Counted from the first letter of the stretch, positions 40,443-50,075 are shown. The stretch is DNA of 64,000 bases from Edaphobacter sp. (GCF_028283685.1 NZ_JAPWKF010000001.1:372001-436000), one strand, 5' to 3'. The notes: generated by a model not told the origin, from the letters alone. Translations and numbers: made by a program.

Positions 40443-42077
40443 TCAATCGTTTCGCACAAATTCAAGTCCGCGTGCCGATGGCATGAACAACCTGAGCCCT
40501 GACACCTGTCCTCGTTTGTTGCGCCGGAATACAACCCAAAAACTGCTTCCGGCGTGAAATTCGTCATTAGCAATCGGCGCAAGCGGTATTGGAGGATTTG
40601 TCCCAGCTTTAAAAATTAGGTTGTTGTGTTCGACCGCTAAATGAACTGCGCCATCCAATTCCGAACTCTTGAAATTGCCGACGAACGATTGCAAGGCTGT
40701 TTTGTCCAGATGAATCTCGTCCCGACGTGTCCCGGCAAAATACCTCTCGCCATTCATATCCAGCGTGACCCTTGCTGTGGTTCCTGAGCCTTCGAATGTG
40801 AATAGATCTCCAAAGAGGTCATAGAACTGGTTTGCATTCTTACGCCTTAGGTCCGAACCCCATGCTCGCAGATGGCCGTTGGATGAAGTAAAGGAGTAAA
40901 TCGTGCGTGTGCGCTGATCGAAGTACTGGCCAGCAAAAGAATCGGGAGGCGGTAGATGCTTGTCAACAGCGTCAATTGGAGTGGAGTCCGGCTGCATTTC
41001 TGTCATCAAGTAAAGGTCAGCAACTTGACGAGACTTTTCTTCGGGGTTCGCGTTCGAAACGTTGCACAGAGTAATGACGGTGAATCTCTGATTAGGAAAA
41101 CGCAACAGATCGGCGGTGTAGCCAAAATTCGAGCCATTGTGTTCTATGATCGGCAGTCCGCGATAATTACCAGGAATAAGACCCATTCCATAGGAAATTT
41201 TATTGCCGTCGTTCAAAACACCGGGAGTTTCCAATTCTTTTCGCAGCGTCCCCTTCCCGAGATGGTTCGCGTAGAAGTTGTTGTCCCATCGCAGCAGATC
41301 GTCGACTGTAGTCATCAGGCCCCCGCCACCAACTACCGCGTAGTTCGTGGACCAATTCACAAGAAAGCGGCCATTTGGTCCGGCGTTATATGCGGCCACG
41401 CGTCCGGGCACCACTACGGAGGCATCATCGTAAAAGCTTGTTTCCTTCATCCCCAACGGCCGAAAGATATTCTCGGCAGCGAACGCGGCAAGCGTCTTAC
41501 CCGATGCGCGTTGCAACACTATGCCGAGAAGAAAGTAGTTCGTATTGCTGTATATCCACTCGGCTCCCGGCACATTATTCAATCCTTTTTGCCGCTTGAT
41601 AAGACCAAAGATTTCGCTTGGTGTATTGAACTCGGACGAGTCATGGCCGGATAAATAGATGAGATCGAAGAAGTCGCGAAAACCGCTAGTCTGTTGAAGC
41701 ATTTCTCGCAGAGTGATGTCATGGCCGTAAGCGGGGAGCTCCGGAATATACTTCCTGATATTGTCATCAAGCGAGAGATAGCCTTGTTCGGCAGCGAGTA
41801 CGATACTGGCAGCGGTAAATTGCTTCGCGATAGACCCTACGTAGAACACGGATTTAGGTGACAGGGGTACGTCGAGTTCCAAGCTCGCGGAGCCATACGA
41901 TTTTTGATAGACGAATCTTCCACCATGCACTATGCCGACAGAACATCCCGGATTCATCGGTTGGGCGTATGCGGCGAAGACTTGATCCACCTCATGTGAA
42001 TGGTCTTGTCCCGATGCAAAGAATGGCTTTGCGAGTAAGGCGAGAGAAAAGACGACAGAAGTGGCCAATCGAATCAT
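40443..42077 (-). CDS. Exported serine hydrolase, beta-lactamase/class C-like
   Basis: 544 residues from ATG 42077. Signal peptide IRLATSVVFSLALLAKPFFASG. The catalytic domain has the S-x-x-K motif VGSIAKQFTA, Y-x-N as WIYSNTNYF, and a KTG-equivalent IIEHNGSNFGY. A C-terminal beta domain (about 400-544) resembles DUF3471. The fold covers penicillin-binding peptidases, esterases and D-aminopeptidases; resistance activity cannot be claimed. The in-frame codon at 42140 lies inside a repeat and would precede the signal peptide, so 42077 is preferred. Confidence 0.9.
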   Translation of the reverse strand: MIRLATSVVFSLALLAKPFFASGQDHSHEVDQVFAAYAQPMNPGCSVGIVHGGRFVYQKSYGSASLELDVPLSPKSVFYVGSIAKQFTAASIVLAAEQGYLSLDDNIRKYIPELPAYGHDITLREMLQQTSGFRDFFDLIYLSGHDSSEFNTPSEIFGLIKRQKGLNNVPGAEWIYSNTNYFLLGIVLQRASGKTLAAFAAENIFRPLGMKETSFYDDASVVVPGRVAAYNAGPNGRFLVNWSTNYAVVGGGGLMTTVDDLLRWDNNFYANHLGKGTLRKELETPGVLNDGNKISYGMGLIPGNYRGLPIIEHNGSNFGYTADLLRFPNQRFTVITLCNVSNANPEEKSRQVADLYLMTEMQPDSTPIDAVDKHLPPPDSFAGQYFDQRTRTIYSFTSSNGHLRAWGSDLRRKNANQFYDLFGDLFTFEGSGTTARVTLDMNGERYFAGTRRDEIHLDKTALQSFVGNFKSSELDGAVHLAVEHNNLIFKAGTNPPIPLAPIANDEFHAGSSFWVVFRRNKRGQVSGLRLFMPSARGLEFVRND

Positions 42078-42107
42078 GTGCAGAGTATATGTTCGATTGG
42101 CAAAAAT

Positions 42108-42170
42108 ATTAGTACCGCGAAGTCGGCATATCGTCATCAATCCACAACTGGCGAGAACGGCATTTCCTGG
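42108..42170 (-). repeat. Degenerate intergenic repeat, copy C
   Basis: On the plus strand: ATTAGTACCGCGAAGTCGGC, ATATCGTCATCAATCCACAA, CTGGCGAGAACGGCATTTCC. Near-match to copy B. It lies 31 bases upstream of the start of the serine hydrolase gene. The minus-strand reading again contains TTGATGACGATATGCCGACTT and TACTAAT, a possible -35/-10 pair with long spacing. Confidence 0.65.
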
Positions 42171-42310
42171 TAGCTATGTGTTCTTTGGAGATTGGGCCGC
42201 GAGGGTCGAGCAAATCATCCTTGTTGGTCAATGCGCTTCGCGCCAGTCGCTCGGCGGCATGTCATGAATGAGAGAAGCTAAGCGTTAATCCCGAACTCGG
42301 CAAGCTGCAC

Positions 42311-43210
42311 TCAAGCTAGGACTGCCAAGTCCGGCGAAGCCCTTAACCGAGCTATGTCGCGTGCAGGCGGCTCTCCAAAGTGGCGGCGATATTCGCGACT
42401 GAACTGCGATGGACTTTCGTAACCCACGCGGAAGGCCGCAGTCGAGGTGTCGAGGTCCTGGACCAGCATCAGGCTACGCGCTTCCTGTAGACGGAACTGC
42501 TTCTGGAATTGAAGCGGCGTCAAAGCCGTCACGGCGCGAAAATGTTCGTGCAGGCTCGACGGACTCATACCTACTTCCGAGGCGAGCCGTTCCATGCTGA
42601 ATCGTTCTCGGAAGTTTTGCCCAATCCAGGTGATGGCGCGGCCGACTTGGGCAACCCGGCCCTGACTGGTGGTGATGTAACGCATCCTGGCGCCGTCCGG
42701 ACCGGCGAGCAGGCGATACAGAATCTCCTGCTCAGCAAGCGGGCCGAGCACAGGTAGCGAAGCCGGATCGTCGAACAGGCGCACCAGACGTAGTGCCGCA
42801 TCGAGGAGATCGGGATCGGCGTCGGACACAGTCTTGCCTATGGGTTGGAAAGGGGTTCCGTGCGGCGCGGGCACACGTGATGCCAGCTCTCCCAGCATGA
42901 CAGGATCGAAATCGAGGAACAGGCAAAGATAGGGTTTAGCAGGTGTCGCCTCGACCACCTGGCCCGTGACCGGCAGATCGTAAGTCACGATCCCATATCG
43001 ACCCGGCGCATACCTGAACACGCGGTCACCCAACGTGACCTCCTTCTGTCCTTGTGCGACGAGGCACAGTTGCGGTCGGTAGACATTCGGCATCGGCATC
43101 GTCACCGTGGAGGACCGCGCAAGCGTCAGCCGTTCAATTGGGGTGGCGTGGAGGCCATCCTTCGAGACGTGTCGGGCAATCACCGCAGAGATTTCGGTCG
43201 CTTTCTCCAT
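42311..43210 (-). CDS. AraC family transcriptional regulator
   Basis: 299 residues from ATG 43210. The N-terminal ligand-binding cupin-like region (ATPIERLTLARSSTV; VYRPQLCLVAQGQKEVTLGD; YGIVTYDLPVTGQV) is of the AraC_N type. The C-terminal pair of helix-turn-helix motifs is FSMERLASEVGMSPSSLHEHF and LEARSL-type helices (QEARSLMLVQDLDTSTAAFRV), then GYESPSQFSREYRRHFGEPP. It is divergent from an aldo-keto reductase gene with a 172-base gap. In the E. coli YqhC case such a pair forms a regulator-target unit, so control of that gene is likely. Confidence 0.92.
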   Translation of the reverse strand: MEKATEISAVIARHVSKDGLHATPIERLTLARSSTVTMPMPNVYRPQLCLVAQGQKEVTLGDRVFRYAPGRYGIVTYDLPVTGQVVEATPAKPYLCLFLDFDPVMLGELASRVPAPHGTPFQPIGKTVSDADPDLLDAALRLVRLFDDPASLPVLGPLAEQEILYRLLAGPDGARMRYITTSQGRVAQVGRAITWIGQNFRERFSMERLASEVGMSPSSLHEHFRAVTALTPLQFQKQFRLQEARSLMLVQDLDTSTAAFRVGYESPSQFSREYRRHFGEPPARDIARLRASPDLAVLA

Positions 43211-43382
43211 AAGACGACCTTCGCACAATCGCGAAAGGAGCAGCAATGGAAAACACACCTGCTGGAGGATTGGGCATAAATCCCGGCGCATCAGGCTAAC
43301 GGTTTGGCTTCGCCGCACCTCATGATGGCAGCGTCGCCTTGGATCACAGCGCACCTGGCGGCAGAACAATTGAGGAGCAAAC

Positions 43383-44336
43383 ATGGCAATCGATGATCTG
43401 AAAATCCCCCCTATCGCACTGGGAACCTGGGCTTGGGGCGACAGCGGCGAAACGGGTGACGGCTACTTCGGCAGCACCTTGACTCGGGCTGGTCTGGAAG
43501 AAGTTGCTGACAAAGCGCATGCGGCCGGCTTCACTCTGTGGGACACCGCCATTGTCTACGGCATGGGCCGTTCAGAAACCGTACTCGGGGAGGTACTGAG
43601 GCGCTACAACCGCAGCGACTACCAACTCTCGACGAAGTTCACCCCACAGGCTGCTGAAACCGGCAATGATCCGGTGGCGGACATGTTGGAGCAGAGTCTG
43701 GCGCGCCTCGGCACCGACTACATCGACCTTTACTGGATTCACAACCCAGCAGATGTGGCGCGGTGGACTCCCTATTTGATCCCGTTGCTCAAGAGCGGAA
43801 AGGTCAAACACGTTGGCGTCTCGAATCACAACCTGGGCCAGATTGAGCTCGCCAACCGGATCCTCGGAGAAGCCGGGTTTCGAGTAGAAGCCATCCAGAA
43901 CCACTACAGCCTCCTTTACCGCAACTCAGAAAACGCTGGGATCCTGGACTACTGCCGCCACCAGGGCATTCCGTTCTTCGCCTATATGGTGCTCGAACAG
44001 GGCGCTCTGAGCGGAAGATACAGTCCAGAGGACCCGCTGCCCGAAGGCAGCAACCGAGCAAAAACCTACAACGGCATGCTGTCTCAGCTGAGGGCCCTGA
44101 CGAACAAACTCGCCGTCGTCGGCCAGAAGCAGGGCGCGACAGCTCCCGATGTCGCGACAGCTTGGGCCATCGCCAAGGGCGCGACGCCGATCATCGGTGT
44201 CACCAAGCCCAGCTACATCGGTGGCCTGATCCGAGCCAGAGCCATTGCGCTATCTAGCGAGGAAATCGTAGCGCTGGAGGCTCTCGCTGACGCCGCTAAC
44301 GTGAACACCCGCGGCTGGTGGGAACAAGAAATGTAA
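43383..44336 (+). CDS. Aldo-keto reductase
   Basis: 317-residue NADPH-dependent oxidoreductase with an (alpha/beta)8 fold. The catalytic tetrad is visible: Asp and Tyr in LWDTAIVYGMGRSE, Lys in YQLSTKFTP, His in IDLYWIHNPAD. The family-specific KSGKVKHVGVSNHNLGQIE and the C-terminal cofactor loop GVTKPSYIGGLIRA are present. ATG 43383 follows GAGGAGCAAAC. It should reduce aldehydes or ketones in the cytoplasm; it probably answers to the divergent AraC regulator. Confidence 0.93.
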   Translation: MAIDDLKIPPIALGTWAWGDSGETGDGYFGSTLTRAGLEEVADKAHAAGFTLWDTAIVYGMGRSETVLGEVLRRYNRSDYQLSTKFTPQAAETGNDPVADMLEQSLARLGTDYIDLYWIHNPADVARWTPYLIPLLKSGKVKHVGVSNHNLGQIELANRILGEAGFRVEAIQNHYSLLYRNSENAGILDYCRHQGIPFFAYMVLEQGALSGRYSPEDPLPEGSNRAKTYNGMLSQLRALTNKLAVVGQKQGATAPDVATAWAIAKGATPIIGVTKPSYIGGLIRARAIALSSEEIVALEALADAANVNTRGWWEQEM

Positions 44337-44658
44337 GTTCAACGAGCGTGTTTAGGGGGGAAGCGGCATCTGCGGTTAATCGAACAGCAACCGCAAGTTG
44401 CTTCCTTCCACACTGCGATGCAGTCTTCGAGTAATCGCGAAAACGGACGCAGCGGGCGCGAGATGATCTTTGATTGCGTCACCCAAAAGGCTTCGAGGGT
44501 GGTTGCACCTCAGCAATGCAAACCTAGTCCTTATCAGTCATGAATCGGCTTTTGTCACCAATCCGGAAGTATTGCATCGGAAGCGCGGTCTTGGTGCGGA
44601 CGCCCGTTGGGTGCTAGACTCCGCTTCATATCAAAGTCGATGACTCTTAGGAGGCATC
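44337..44658. other. Intergenic region ahead of the cupin gene
   Basis: 322 bases with no gene. CCTTATCAGTCATGAATCGG and TCACCAATCCGGAAGTATTG near 44530-44575 share words with the local repeat family but only weakly. The promoter candidate for the next gene is listed separately. Confidence 0.4.
44591..44620 (+). promoter_or_regulatory. Candidate sigma-70-type promoter of the cupin gene
   Basis: TTGGTG (44591-44596) and TAGACT (44615-44620) are separated by 18 bases and lie 39 bases before the TTG start at 44659. Spacing is good and box similarity moderate. Confidence 0.4.
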
Positions 44659-45189
44659 TTGAAACGACGTGATTTTGTGAAGATGGGCGTGCTCTCTGTA
44701 CCTTCTATCGCTCTGGCACAGTCGGTGCAGGAGCGACCGAAAGCACAGACGGTTGCTGCTGGTGCGGACCGCTTGGGCGAGATGCACACACTGGGCTTCA
44801 GCAAGATAGCCTTCAAGGCTTCTCCTGCCGACACCGAAGGTGGTCTCTTCATCATGGAACATTCCAACCTCACGAAAGGTGGTCCGTACCGCCATGTGCA
44901 TCCGGCTCAGGATGAATGGCTGTACGCGATGGAGGGAGAATTCCGCGTCGAGATCGGAGACCAGAAGTTGACGTTGAAGCCCGGCGATTCCGTGCTCATG
45001 CCGAGAAAAGTTCCGCATGTTTGGGCACAGGTCGGCGAGACGCCGGGAAAGCTTCTGATCGCCTTTACACCAGCCGGGCGAATGGAGGAGTTCTTCCGTG
45101 ACTTCGGGAAGACAGGCAAGCTGCCCACGGACCCCGAAGTTGTGAGAGCCTATGGGCTCGAACGAGTTGGGCCGCCTCTCAGCGTTTAG
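44659..45189 (+). CDS. Exported cupin domain protein with Tat-like signal
   Basis: 176 residues. TTG start at 44659 with a strong AGGAGG site 4 bases before it. The N-terminus KRRDFVKMGVLSVPSIALAQS carries a twin-arginine-like motif (RRDFVK). The cupin core has RHVHPAQDEWLYAMEGEF (metal-binding HxHxxxxE(W) block) and KPGDSVLMPRKVPHVWAQ (second motif with His). Single-domain cupins bind a metal and may be isomerases or dioxygenases; the substrate is unknown. The Tat route would fit a metal loaded in the cytoplasm. Confidence 0.85.
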   Translation: MKRRDFVKMGVLSVPSIALAQSVQERPKAQTVAAGADRLGEMHTLGFSKIAFKASPADTEGGLFIMEHSNLTKGGPYRHVHPAQDEWLYAMEGEFRVEIGDQKLTLKPGDSVLMPRKVPHVWAQVGETPGKLLIAFTPAGRMEEFFRDFGKTGKLPTDPEVVRAYGLERVGPPLSV

Positions 45190-45210
45190 TCATTCCATCC
45201 TGATAAGTCG

Positions 45211-45280
45211 CCATATCGGAAGTAAAGCGTCCGAGCCAGTCGTTCTCAAGTGACGAGAACAGGGCAATGCACTCATCCAG
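45211..45280 (-). repeat. Degenerate intergenic repeat, copy D
   Basis: AAGTCGCCATATCGG (45214-45228) and GACGAGAACAGGGCAATGC, then ACTCATCCAGCG (45252-45281), match blocks of copies A, C and E. It lies directly beside the left end of the ISNCY-like element. Confidence 0.5.
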
Positions 45281-45289
45281 CGTCAGTCT

Positions 45290-46591
45290 TGTCAACGAGC
45301 ACATTTACAAGAGGGCGCGAATCGAACGTTACGCTTCCTTAGCGGTTGTTTCGGACGCTGGTTCTGCTTGGGAGGGGATTTTGGGAACATAGTCCGGCCC
45401 GTATATCTGGCGCCCGCGTTTCTGATACTGGCCCTTCTCACTGTTGGTCTTTACCTTGGCCTCGAAATGGCTGTCCTGCCGTGCCTTGATCAGGGCCAAG
45501 GCATGGCCTAGGCGCTTGTTCTCGACAATCGCAGTGTGGCTGACTCTCTGGTCCTTGCTGAAGATGCGGTAGGGAAGCAGGAGGCCCTTCGAACGCACCT
45601 CCAATCGGCCGTCCGGGAAGTCATAGACGTCGACGTACTTGCCCCCGAGATCCTCGGACGTGGGGTTTCGTTCCAGGATGATTCGCTTACGGTCGTAGGT
45701 CAATGTCAGTTGGCTGCCCACGTAGCGTTGCTCGCGATGACACAAGATATCGGTGAGCTTGTCGATCGAAATGCAGAGAGGCCGGTGCCTGTCGTCGGTG
45801 CGGAGAGGAGTGACGGCAAAGCGCTCGTTATGCGACGACATGAAGCCAGGCAGATAAGCGTTCCCGGCTTCGATGTTCGAGATATCCGCAAGTCTGAGTT
45901 CCTTGACCAACCGGTCCTGAAGCGTGCGATTCACGCGCTCTACGCGCCCCTTCGCCTGGCTCGAGTTCGCACAGATGATCTCGATGTTCAACTCGGCCAA
46001 AGCGCGACCGAACTGGGTCATGCCGGTTCCACCCGGAGTGCTAGACCGGTTGATGCGGAACACTGTGTGCTTGTCCGAGTAAAAAGCCACGGGGCATCCG
46101 TAGGCTCTACTGAGATAGGTGTCCGTGCTCTCACTTCGCACGAACTGGAGATGTATCAGCCTACTCGTCGCATCGTCGATGAAGACCAGCAGCGTGCAGG
46201 CATCAGCACGGTCCTCGAACCAACGGTGGTCGCTGCCGTCGATCTGGATCAGCTCTCCGAACGCTTCACGACGCAACCGGGGCTGATGAAAGCTGCGGCG
46301 CTGCTTGCGGGATCGCCACAGCCCCTCAGTCATCATCCACTTGCGCAACGTCTCACGGGAGACCGTGAGGTCGTGCTTAGAGAGGAGCATCTCAGCGGCA
46401 AGCGATGGACCGAAGTCAGCATACTTCGCGCGCACGAGCTCTACCGCGTACTCGCGGATGCCTTCCAGAGTCTTGTTGTTCGAAACGCGGCCTCGGGCCT
46501 TATGGATGACGCTGGCTCCGCCACCCGCAGAAACCGGACATTCCTACTTTGCAGCTACACACCAACTGTACATAATATGTGTTATCGGACA
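45290..46591 (-). mobile_element. ISNCY (IS1202-group)-like insertion sequence remnant
   Basis: The ends are proposed from imperfect inverted repeats: TGTCAACGAGCACATTTACA starting at 45290 and, on the minus strand, TGTCCGATAACACATATTAT starting at 46591 (11 of the first 17 positions agree). A second TGTCCGG word lies just inside the right end. No target-site duplication is clear. The transposase inside is degraded, so the element is probably immobile on its own. Confidence 0.5.
45329..46543 (-). pseudogene. ISNCY-type DDE transposase, N-terminally truncated
   Basis: The catalytic residues survive: Asp in GELIQIDGSDHRWF, Asp in VAFYSDKHTVFRIN, Glu in QAKGRVERVNRTLQDRLVK. Family homology continues upstream of the first start (GTG at 46435) as KARGRVSNNKTLEGIREYAV and meets an in-frame TAG at 46544, so the N-terminal DNA-binding domain is lost. 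A short stretch also seems deleted between ESTDTYL and GCPVAFYSD, where relatives have about ten more residues. The C-terminus with a lysine-rich tail (KVKTNSEKGQYQKRGRQIYG) is present. I read it as a dead transposase. Confidence 0.75.
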
Positions 46592-46704
46592 TTGACTGTA
46601 TGGTGAGTCTTTATCTAAATACCTGTTAACGCTATGGGCCAGAAACGACGGCAATAGCGTCTATATAGCTGATAGCTGGTAACTCCTCTAGACCGCGATT
46701 GAAC

Positions 46705-48300
46705 ATGTCGCTACTGGTTCTTCCTTCCGCTCGACGTTGGACACAAACTGTCTGGTGGCTTCTGCTGCTCTGTGCGCAGGCAGCCAGCTCTCAGACAGCC
46801 CCTGCCGCCAATTCGACACTCACTTCAGCTTCGAGTTCGAGCCCTGTCACGATCTCAGGCCAGGTCATCAGCGCGAGTTCGGGATCACCTGTCTTTCGTG
46901 CCCTGGTTCAGATGAATGACCTGGCGGTCCTGACCGACCATGAGGGACACTTCGACTTCGATACGGAATCGGCCGGGACGGCTACGACCCTCCGCGTGAA
47001 CAAGCCGGGCTTCTACGGTTCTCCTGACGGAGAGTCTGCGTCGACGCTTTCCATTCAGCCAACGCAGGCGATGCCAGTCACCGTAAGGCTCTACCCGGAG
47101 GCCCTCATCACGGGATCGGTCACAACCCGGGACGGCGCGCCGGTTCCCGACGTTCTGATTACGCCGCAGCGCAGTCTCTATACCGACCAGGGACAGCAGT
47201 GGATTCCAATGCCTCCCCGCCAAACCAACTCCCGCGGAGAGTACAGGATTGTCGTTCCTGCAGGAGATTATCGACTCGAAACATCCTCCGGCACACGTCA
47301 GACAACTTCAGGGCAAAGCATTTTGCCACAGATGTATCCGTCGAATAATTCAAGTGGAAACTCAGGATATCTGCATGTCGGATCCGGGCAGGAAGAACAT
47401 GCGGACTTCCATGCCGATCCGGTTCCGACATTCACGATCCCGATTCGACTGGAGCCTGATAGTGGTCGCGGATATGCCTCTCTGACCGCTGCAACGGAGA
47501 CAGGCGCAGTCTTTCCCGTTCCGTTGGTCCGAAACGGTGCAAACTCGGCTATTGAGATGCCGAGCGGAAGCTATGTGCTGACGGCAATGAGGATGCGGTC
47601 AGACGGCGTAGAATTCGCCCAGGCATCCGTGACGGTGAGTGGTCCAGGTTCGCAAGGCGTGACGCTCAATTTTGTGTCTGTTTCGGCTATTCCGGTTCAG
47701 CTCGTGGTGGACAGCCAGTCTACGTCCGATAATGTGCCACTCCCTACGGTGGCGCAACTGGGCCTGCATCTCAGCCCTGCGGACCAGATTCCGTCTACCA
47801 TGCGCGTGGCGCCGTACAGCGGAGACAGCTTTCGACCAACACCTGGGCGCTATCGGCTGTTTAGCCGCGGCGGTGGCACCTGGTTCATTAAATCTGCCAG
47901 CTACGGCTCTGCCGATCTGCTCCAACAGGAGATGCTGGTTGCTCCAGGAGCAGGAAGTTCTCCCATCATCGTCACGGTCAGTAATCAGACTGGAAGCCTG
48001 AGCGGCACGGTTAACATTGGAGGCACACTGCAATCGGCGTGGGTCTACCTGATTCCCAACTTCCCTTCCGCGACCCCTTTTTATTCCGTGCACAGTGCAA
48101 GCAATGGGAGCTTCAGTCTCAATTCCCTGCCGCCCGGCAGCTACCGCGCCATCGCTTTTGAGGTAAGGAGTCAGGTGGACTATCACTCTTCTGCCATGCT
48201 GGAACCCTACGCCTCGTATCTGAATACCGTTACGGTCACCACCGGCGGTAAAGCCTCCGTCGATATCGATGGAGTTCCTGCCGCGGAGATGCACCCGTGA
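46705..48300 (+). CDS. Secreted carboxypeptidase-regulatory-like protein (first of a pair)
   Basis: 531 residues with a signal peptide (WTQTVWWLLLLCAQAASSQ). Several transthyretin-like beta-sandwich repeats follow: ISGQVISASSGSPVFRALVQM, TGSVTTRDGAPVPDVLITPQ, LSGTVNIGGTLQSAWVYLIP with LNSLPPGSYRAIAFE. Such domains occur in secreted and receptor proteins of Acidobacteria, with no enzymatic motif here. ATG 46705 is preferred over a TTG two codons earlier. Its TGA overlaps the ATG of a paralogous gene, so the two are coupled. Confidence 0.82.
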   Translation: MSLLVLPSARRWTQTVWWLLLLCAQAASSQTAPAANSTLTSASSSSPVTISGQVISASSGSPVFRALVQMNDLAVLTDHEGHFDFDTESAGTATTLRVNKPGFYGSPDGESASTLSIQPTQAMPVTVRLYPEALITGSVTTRDGAPVPDVLITPQRSLYTDQGQQWIPMPPRQTNSRGEYRIVVPAGDYRLETSSGTRQTTSGQSILPQMYPSNNSSGNSGYLHVGSGQEEHADFHADPVPTFTIPIRLEPDSGRGYASLTAATETGAVFPVPLVRNGANSAIEMPSGSYVLTAMRMRSDGVEFAQASVTVSGPGSQGVTLNFVSVSAIPVQLVVDSQSTSDNVPLPTVAQLGLHLSPADQIPSTMRVAPYSGDSFRPTPGRYRLFSRGGGTWFIKSASYGSADLLQQEMLVAPGAGSSPIIVTVSNQTGSLSGTVNIGGTLQSAWVYLIPNFPSATPFYSVHSASNGSFSLNSLPPGSYRAIAFEVRSQVDYHSSAMLEPYASYLNTVTVTTGGKASVDIDGVPAAEMHP

Positions 48301-50033
48301 TGAAGGCCTGCCGCATCGTGTTTTCTCTTTTGCTGGCTTCCATTTCGATCATGATGAGGGCCTCGCCAGCGGCACCGTCATTTCGCATCGCGGGTGTTGT
48401 TCTGAATGCTGCTACAGGAAGTCCCGTGCGCGAGTGTCATCTTGAGGCCTCGCTTAGGGACCGCTTTCGATCCGGCCGCACATTAGGCCGTAGCCAGTCC
48501 TCTTCCGTCTCAGCAACAACGGATGAACGAGGTCATTTCATTCTGGAGGTGCCCTCCTCCGGCGCATGGCATCTGACGGCATCGGCGACGGGCTATGTGG
48601 CGATGTCGTATGACGCTCACGGAATGTACTCTTCCGCGGTCGTGTTGACAGCCGGTGCACCGACCTACGATCTCACCTTTCGCCTGCCTCCCCAGGGACG
48701 TATCAGCGGAACCATCCTGGATGAAGCAGGTGAGGGGGTGCGCAATGCCACGGTGGAATTAGCTGCGCGTCCACTGCCTCTACCAGGCAGCGCTCAGGCC
48801 GAAAACAACTCCTACCGCCGCATTACGCAAACTGATGATCGGGGAGTTTATGAGTTCGCCGGTTTACTGCCCACCAGCTATCGCATCAGCGTGCAGGCGC
48901 GGCCCTGGTATACCTCGACCACGCAGCGAAGGGGCCCCTCTGGACAGACCGCAACGAATAATTCAGTGTCTACACAACAAGCGGATCTGGATGTGGCCTA
49001 TCAAAGAACATGGTTTCCCGGCGTCACGGACGCCTCTCAGGCGCAGCTCATCACCCTGGGCCCTGGCGATGAGCAGAGGGCGGACGTGCAACTTTCACCG
49101 ATACCGGCGATTCATCTGCAATTGATCGCGCCTTCAGGAGATGAGCAGAGCGGCAATCTGTCCCGGGCGGCGTTTCCACTCATCGAGCGCATCGATGACC
49201 CCGAAAGCATGGGCCAACGCTTTGTTCAGGTAACGACTCGCCTGAATTCGCAGGGCCAGATCGACGTTGACGGGCTTGTTCCAGGCACCTACCGCATCCG
49301 CATGGCGGGTCCCGTACAGGATGCCAAGGATGCCGTGGTCGAGCTGACCCAGGGCACAACGCATCTAGTCGATCTGCGGCAGGACTCTACGGATCTGGCG
49401 AATCTGACGCTGAAGTTTGAAGGGCATGATGACGAGGATGGTCAGCCGCCGATGTTTGTGACGTTGATCGATACGACTACCGGACAGCGATTTGGCACTA
49501 TCCCCGGAATGGGTATGGGAATCATGCAGCGTGGAGGCCAAGGCGTGCGCCGAAAGGATTCCGGCTTTTCGCTCCAAGTACCTGCAGGACGATATGAAAT
49601 TGCTGCTCAATCCCGCGATCGCTATCTGACAGGCCTTGCAGCTGAAGGGGCTGAGATCAGCGGGCGTTATCTCAACGTGCACGGCGGCAATGTCACGCTC
49701 GTGCTGCGTACTGCCAGCGGTATGGCATCCGTCAGGGGCAAGTCCAGTTCAGGCGGCAGGCCGTGTGTCGGTTCTGTCGTGCTACTGGTTCCGGCTGGAC
49801 TCGATGATCCAGGATCTTTTGGGAGGGTCGTACTCGATCAAAGCGACACGGACGGAAGCTTCAACTTTGAGAGCATTGTGCCAGGACAATACATCCTTAT
49901 TTCGGTTGACCATGGTTGGACTATCAACTGGAATGACCCATTAACGCTGCGTCGTTACCTGACTCAAGGGACACCGCTGACCCTTGGCAGCCAAAGCAAT
50001 ATCACGCAAAACATCAATGCCCAAACCCCATAG
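48300..50033 (+). CDS. Secreted carboxypeptidase-regulatory-like protein (second of a pair)
   Basis: 577 residues from the ATG at 48300 (overlapping TGATG; a GTG one codon before is possible). Signal peptide CRIVFSLLLASISIMMRASPA. Beta-sandwich repeats include IAGVVLNAATGSPVRECHLEA, ISGTILDEAGEGVRNATVELA, YEFAGLLPTSYRISVQARPW and FNFESIVPGQYILISVDHG. The sequence is related in pattern to the preceding gene, suggesting duplication. No catalytic residues are seen; it is probably a cell-surface or periplasmic scaffold. Its 3' end runs close to a decayed integrase and a tRNA. Confidence 0.82.
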   Translation: MKACRIVFSLLLASISIMMRASPAAPSFRIAGVVLNAATGSPVRECHLEASLRDRFRSGRTLGRSQSSSVSATTDERGHFILEVPSSGAWHLTASATGYVAMSYDAHGMYSSAVVLTAGAPTYDLTFRLPPQGRISGTILDEAGEGVRNATVELAARPLPLPGSAQAENNSYRRITQTDDRGVYEFAGLLPTSYRISVQARPWYTSTTQRRGPSGQTATNNSVSTQQADLDVAYQRTWFPGVTDASQAQLITLGPGDEQRADVQLSPIPAIHLQLIAPSGDEQSGNLSRAAFPLIERIDDPESMGQRFVQVTTRLNSQGQIDVDGLVPGTYRIRMAGPVQDAKDAVVELTQGTTHLVDLRQDSTDLANLTLKFEGHDDEDGQPPMFVTLIDTTTGQRFGTIPGMGMGIMQRGGQGVRRKDSGFSLQVPAGRYEIAAQSRDRYLTGLAAEGAEISGRYLNVHGGNVTLVLRTASGMASVRGKSSSGGRPCVGSVVLLVPAGLDDPGSFGRVVLDQSDTDGSFNFESIVPGQYILISVDHGWTINWNDPLTLRRYLTQGTPLTLGSQSNITQNINAQTP

Positions 50034-50075
50034 AAGATGGGGGTGGGCACATCCAGCCCCGCATTTTCTCTCGGC

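Noticed and set aside
40443..42140. Upstream start at 42140 for the serine hydrolase
   Set aside because: It lies within repeat copy C and precedes the signal peptide that begins at the ATG at 42077.
33592..45290. Integron-like cassette array
   Set aside because: Repeats are not attC-like (no conserved 7-bp core pairs), genes lie in both orientations, and no IntI gene is present.
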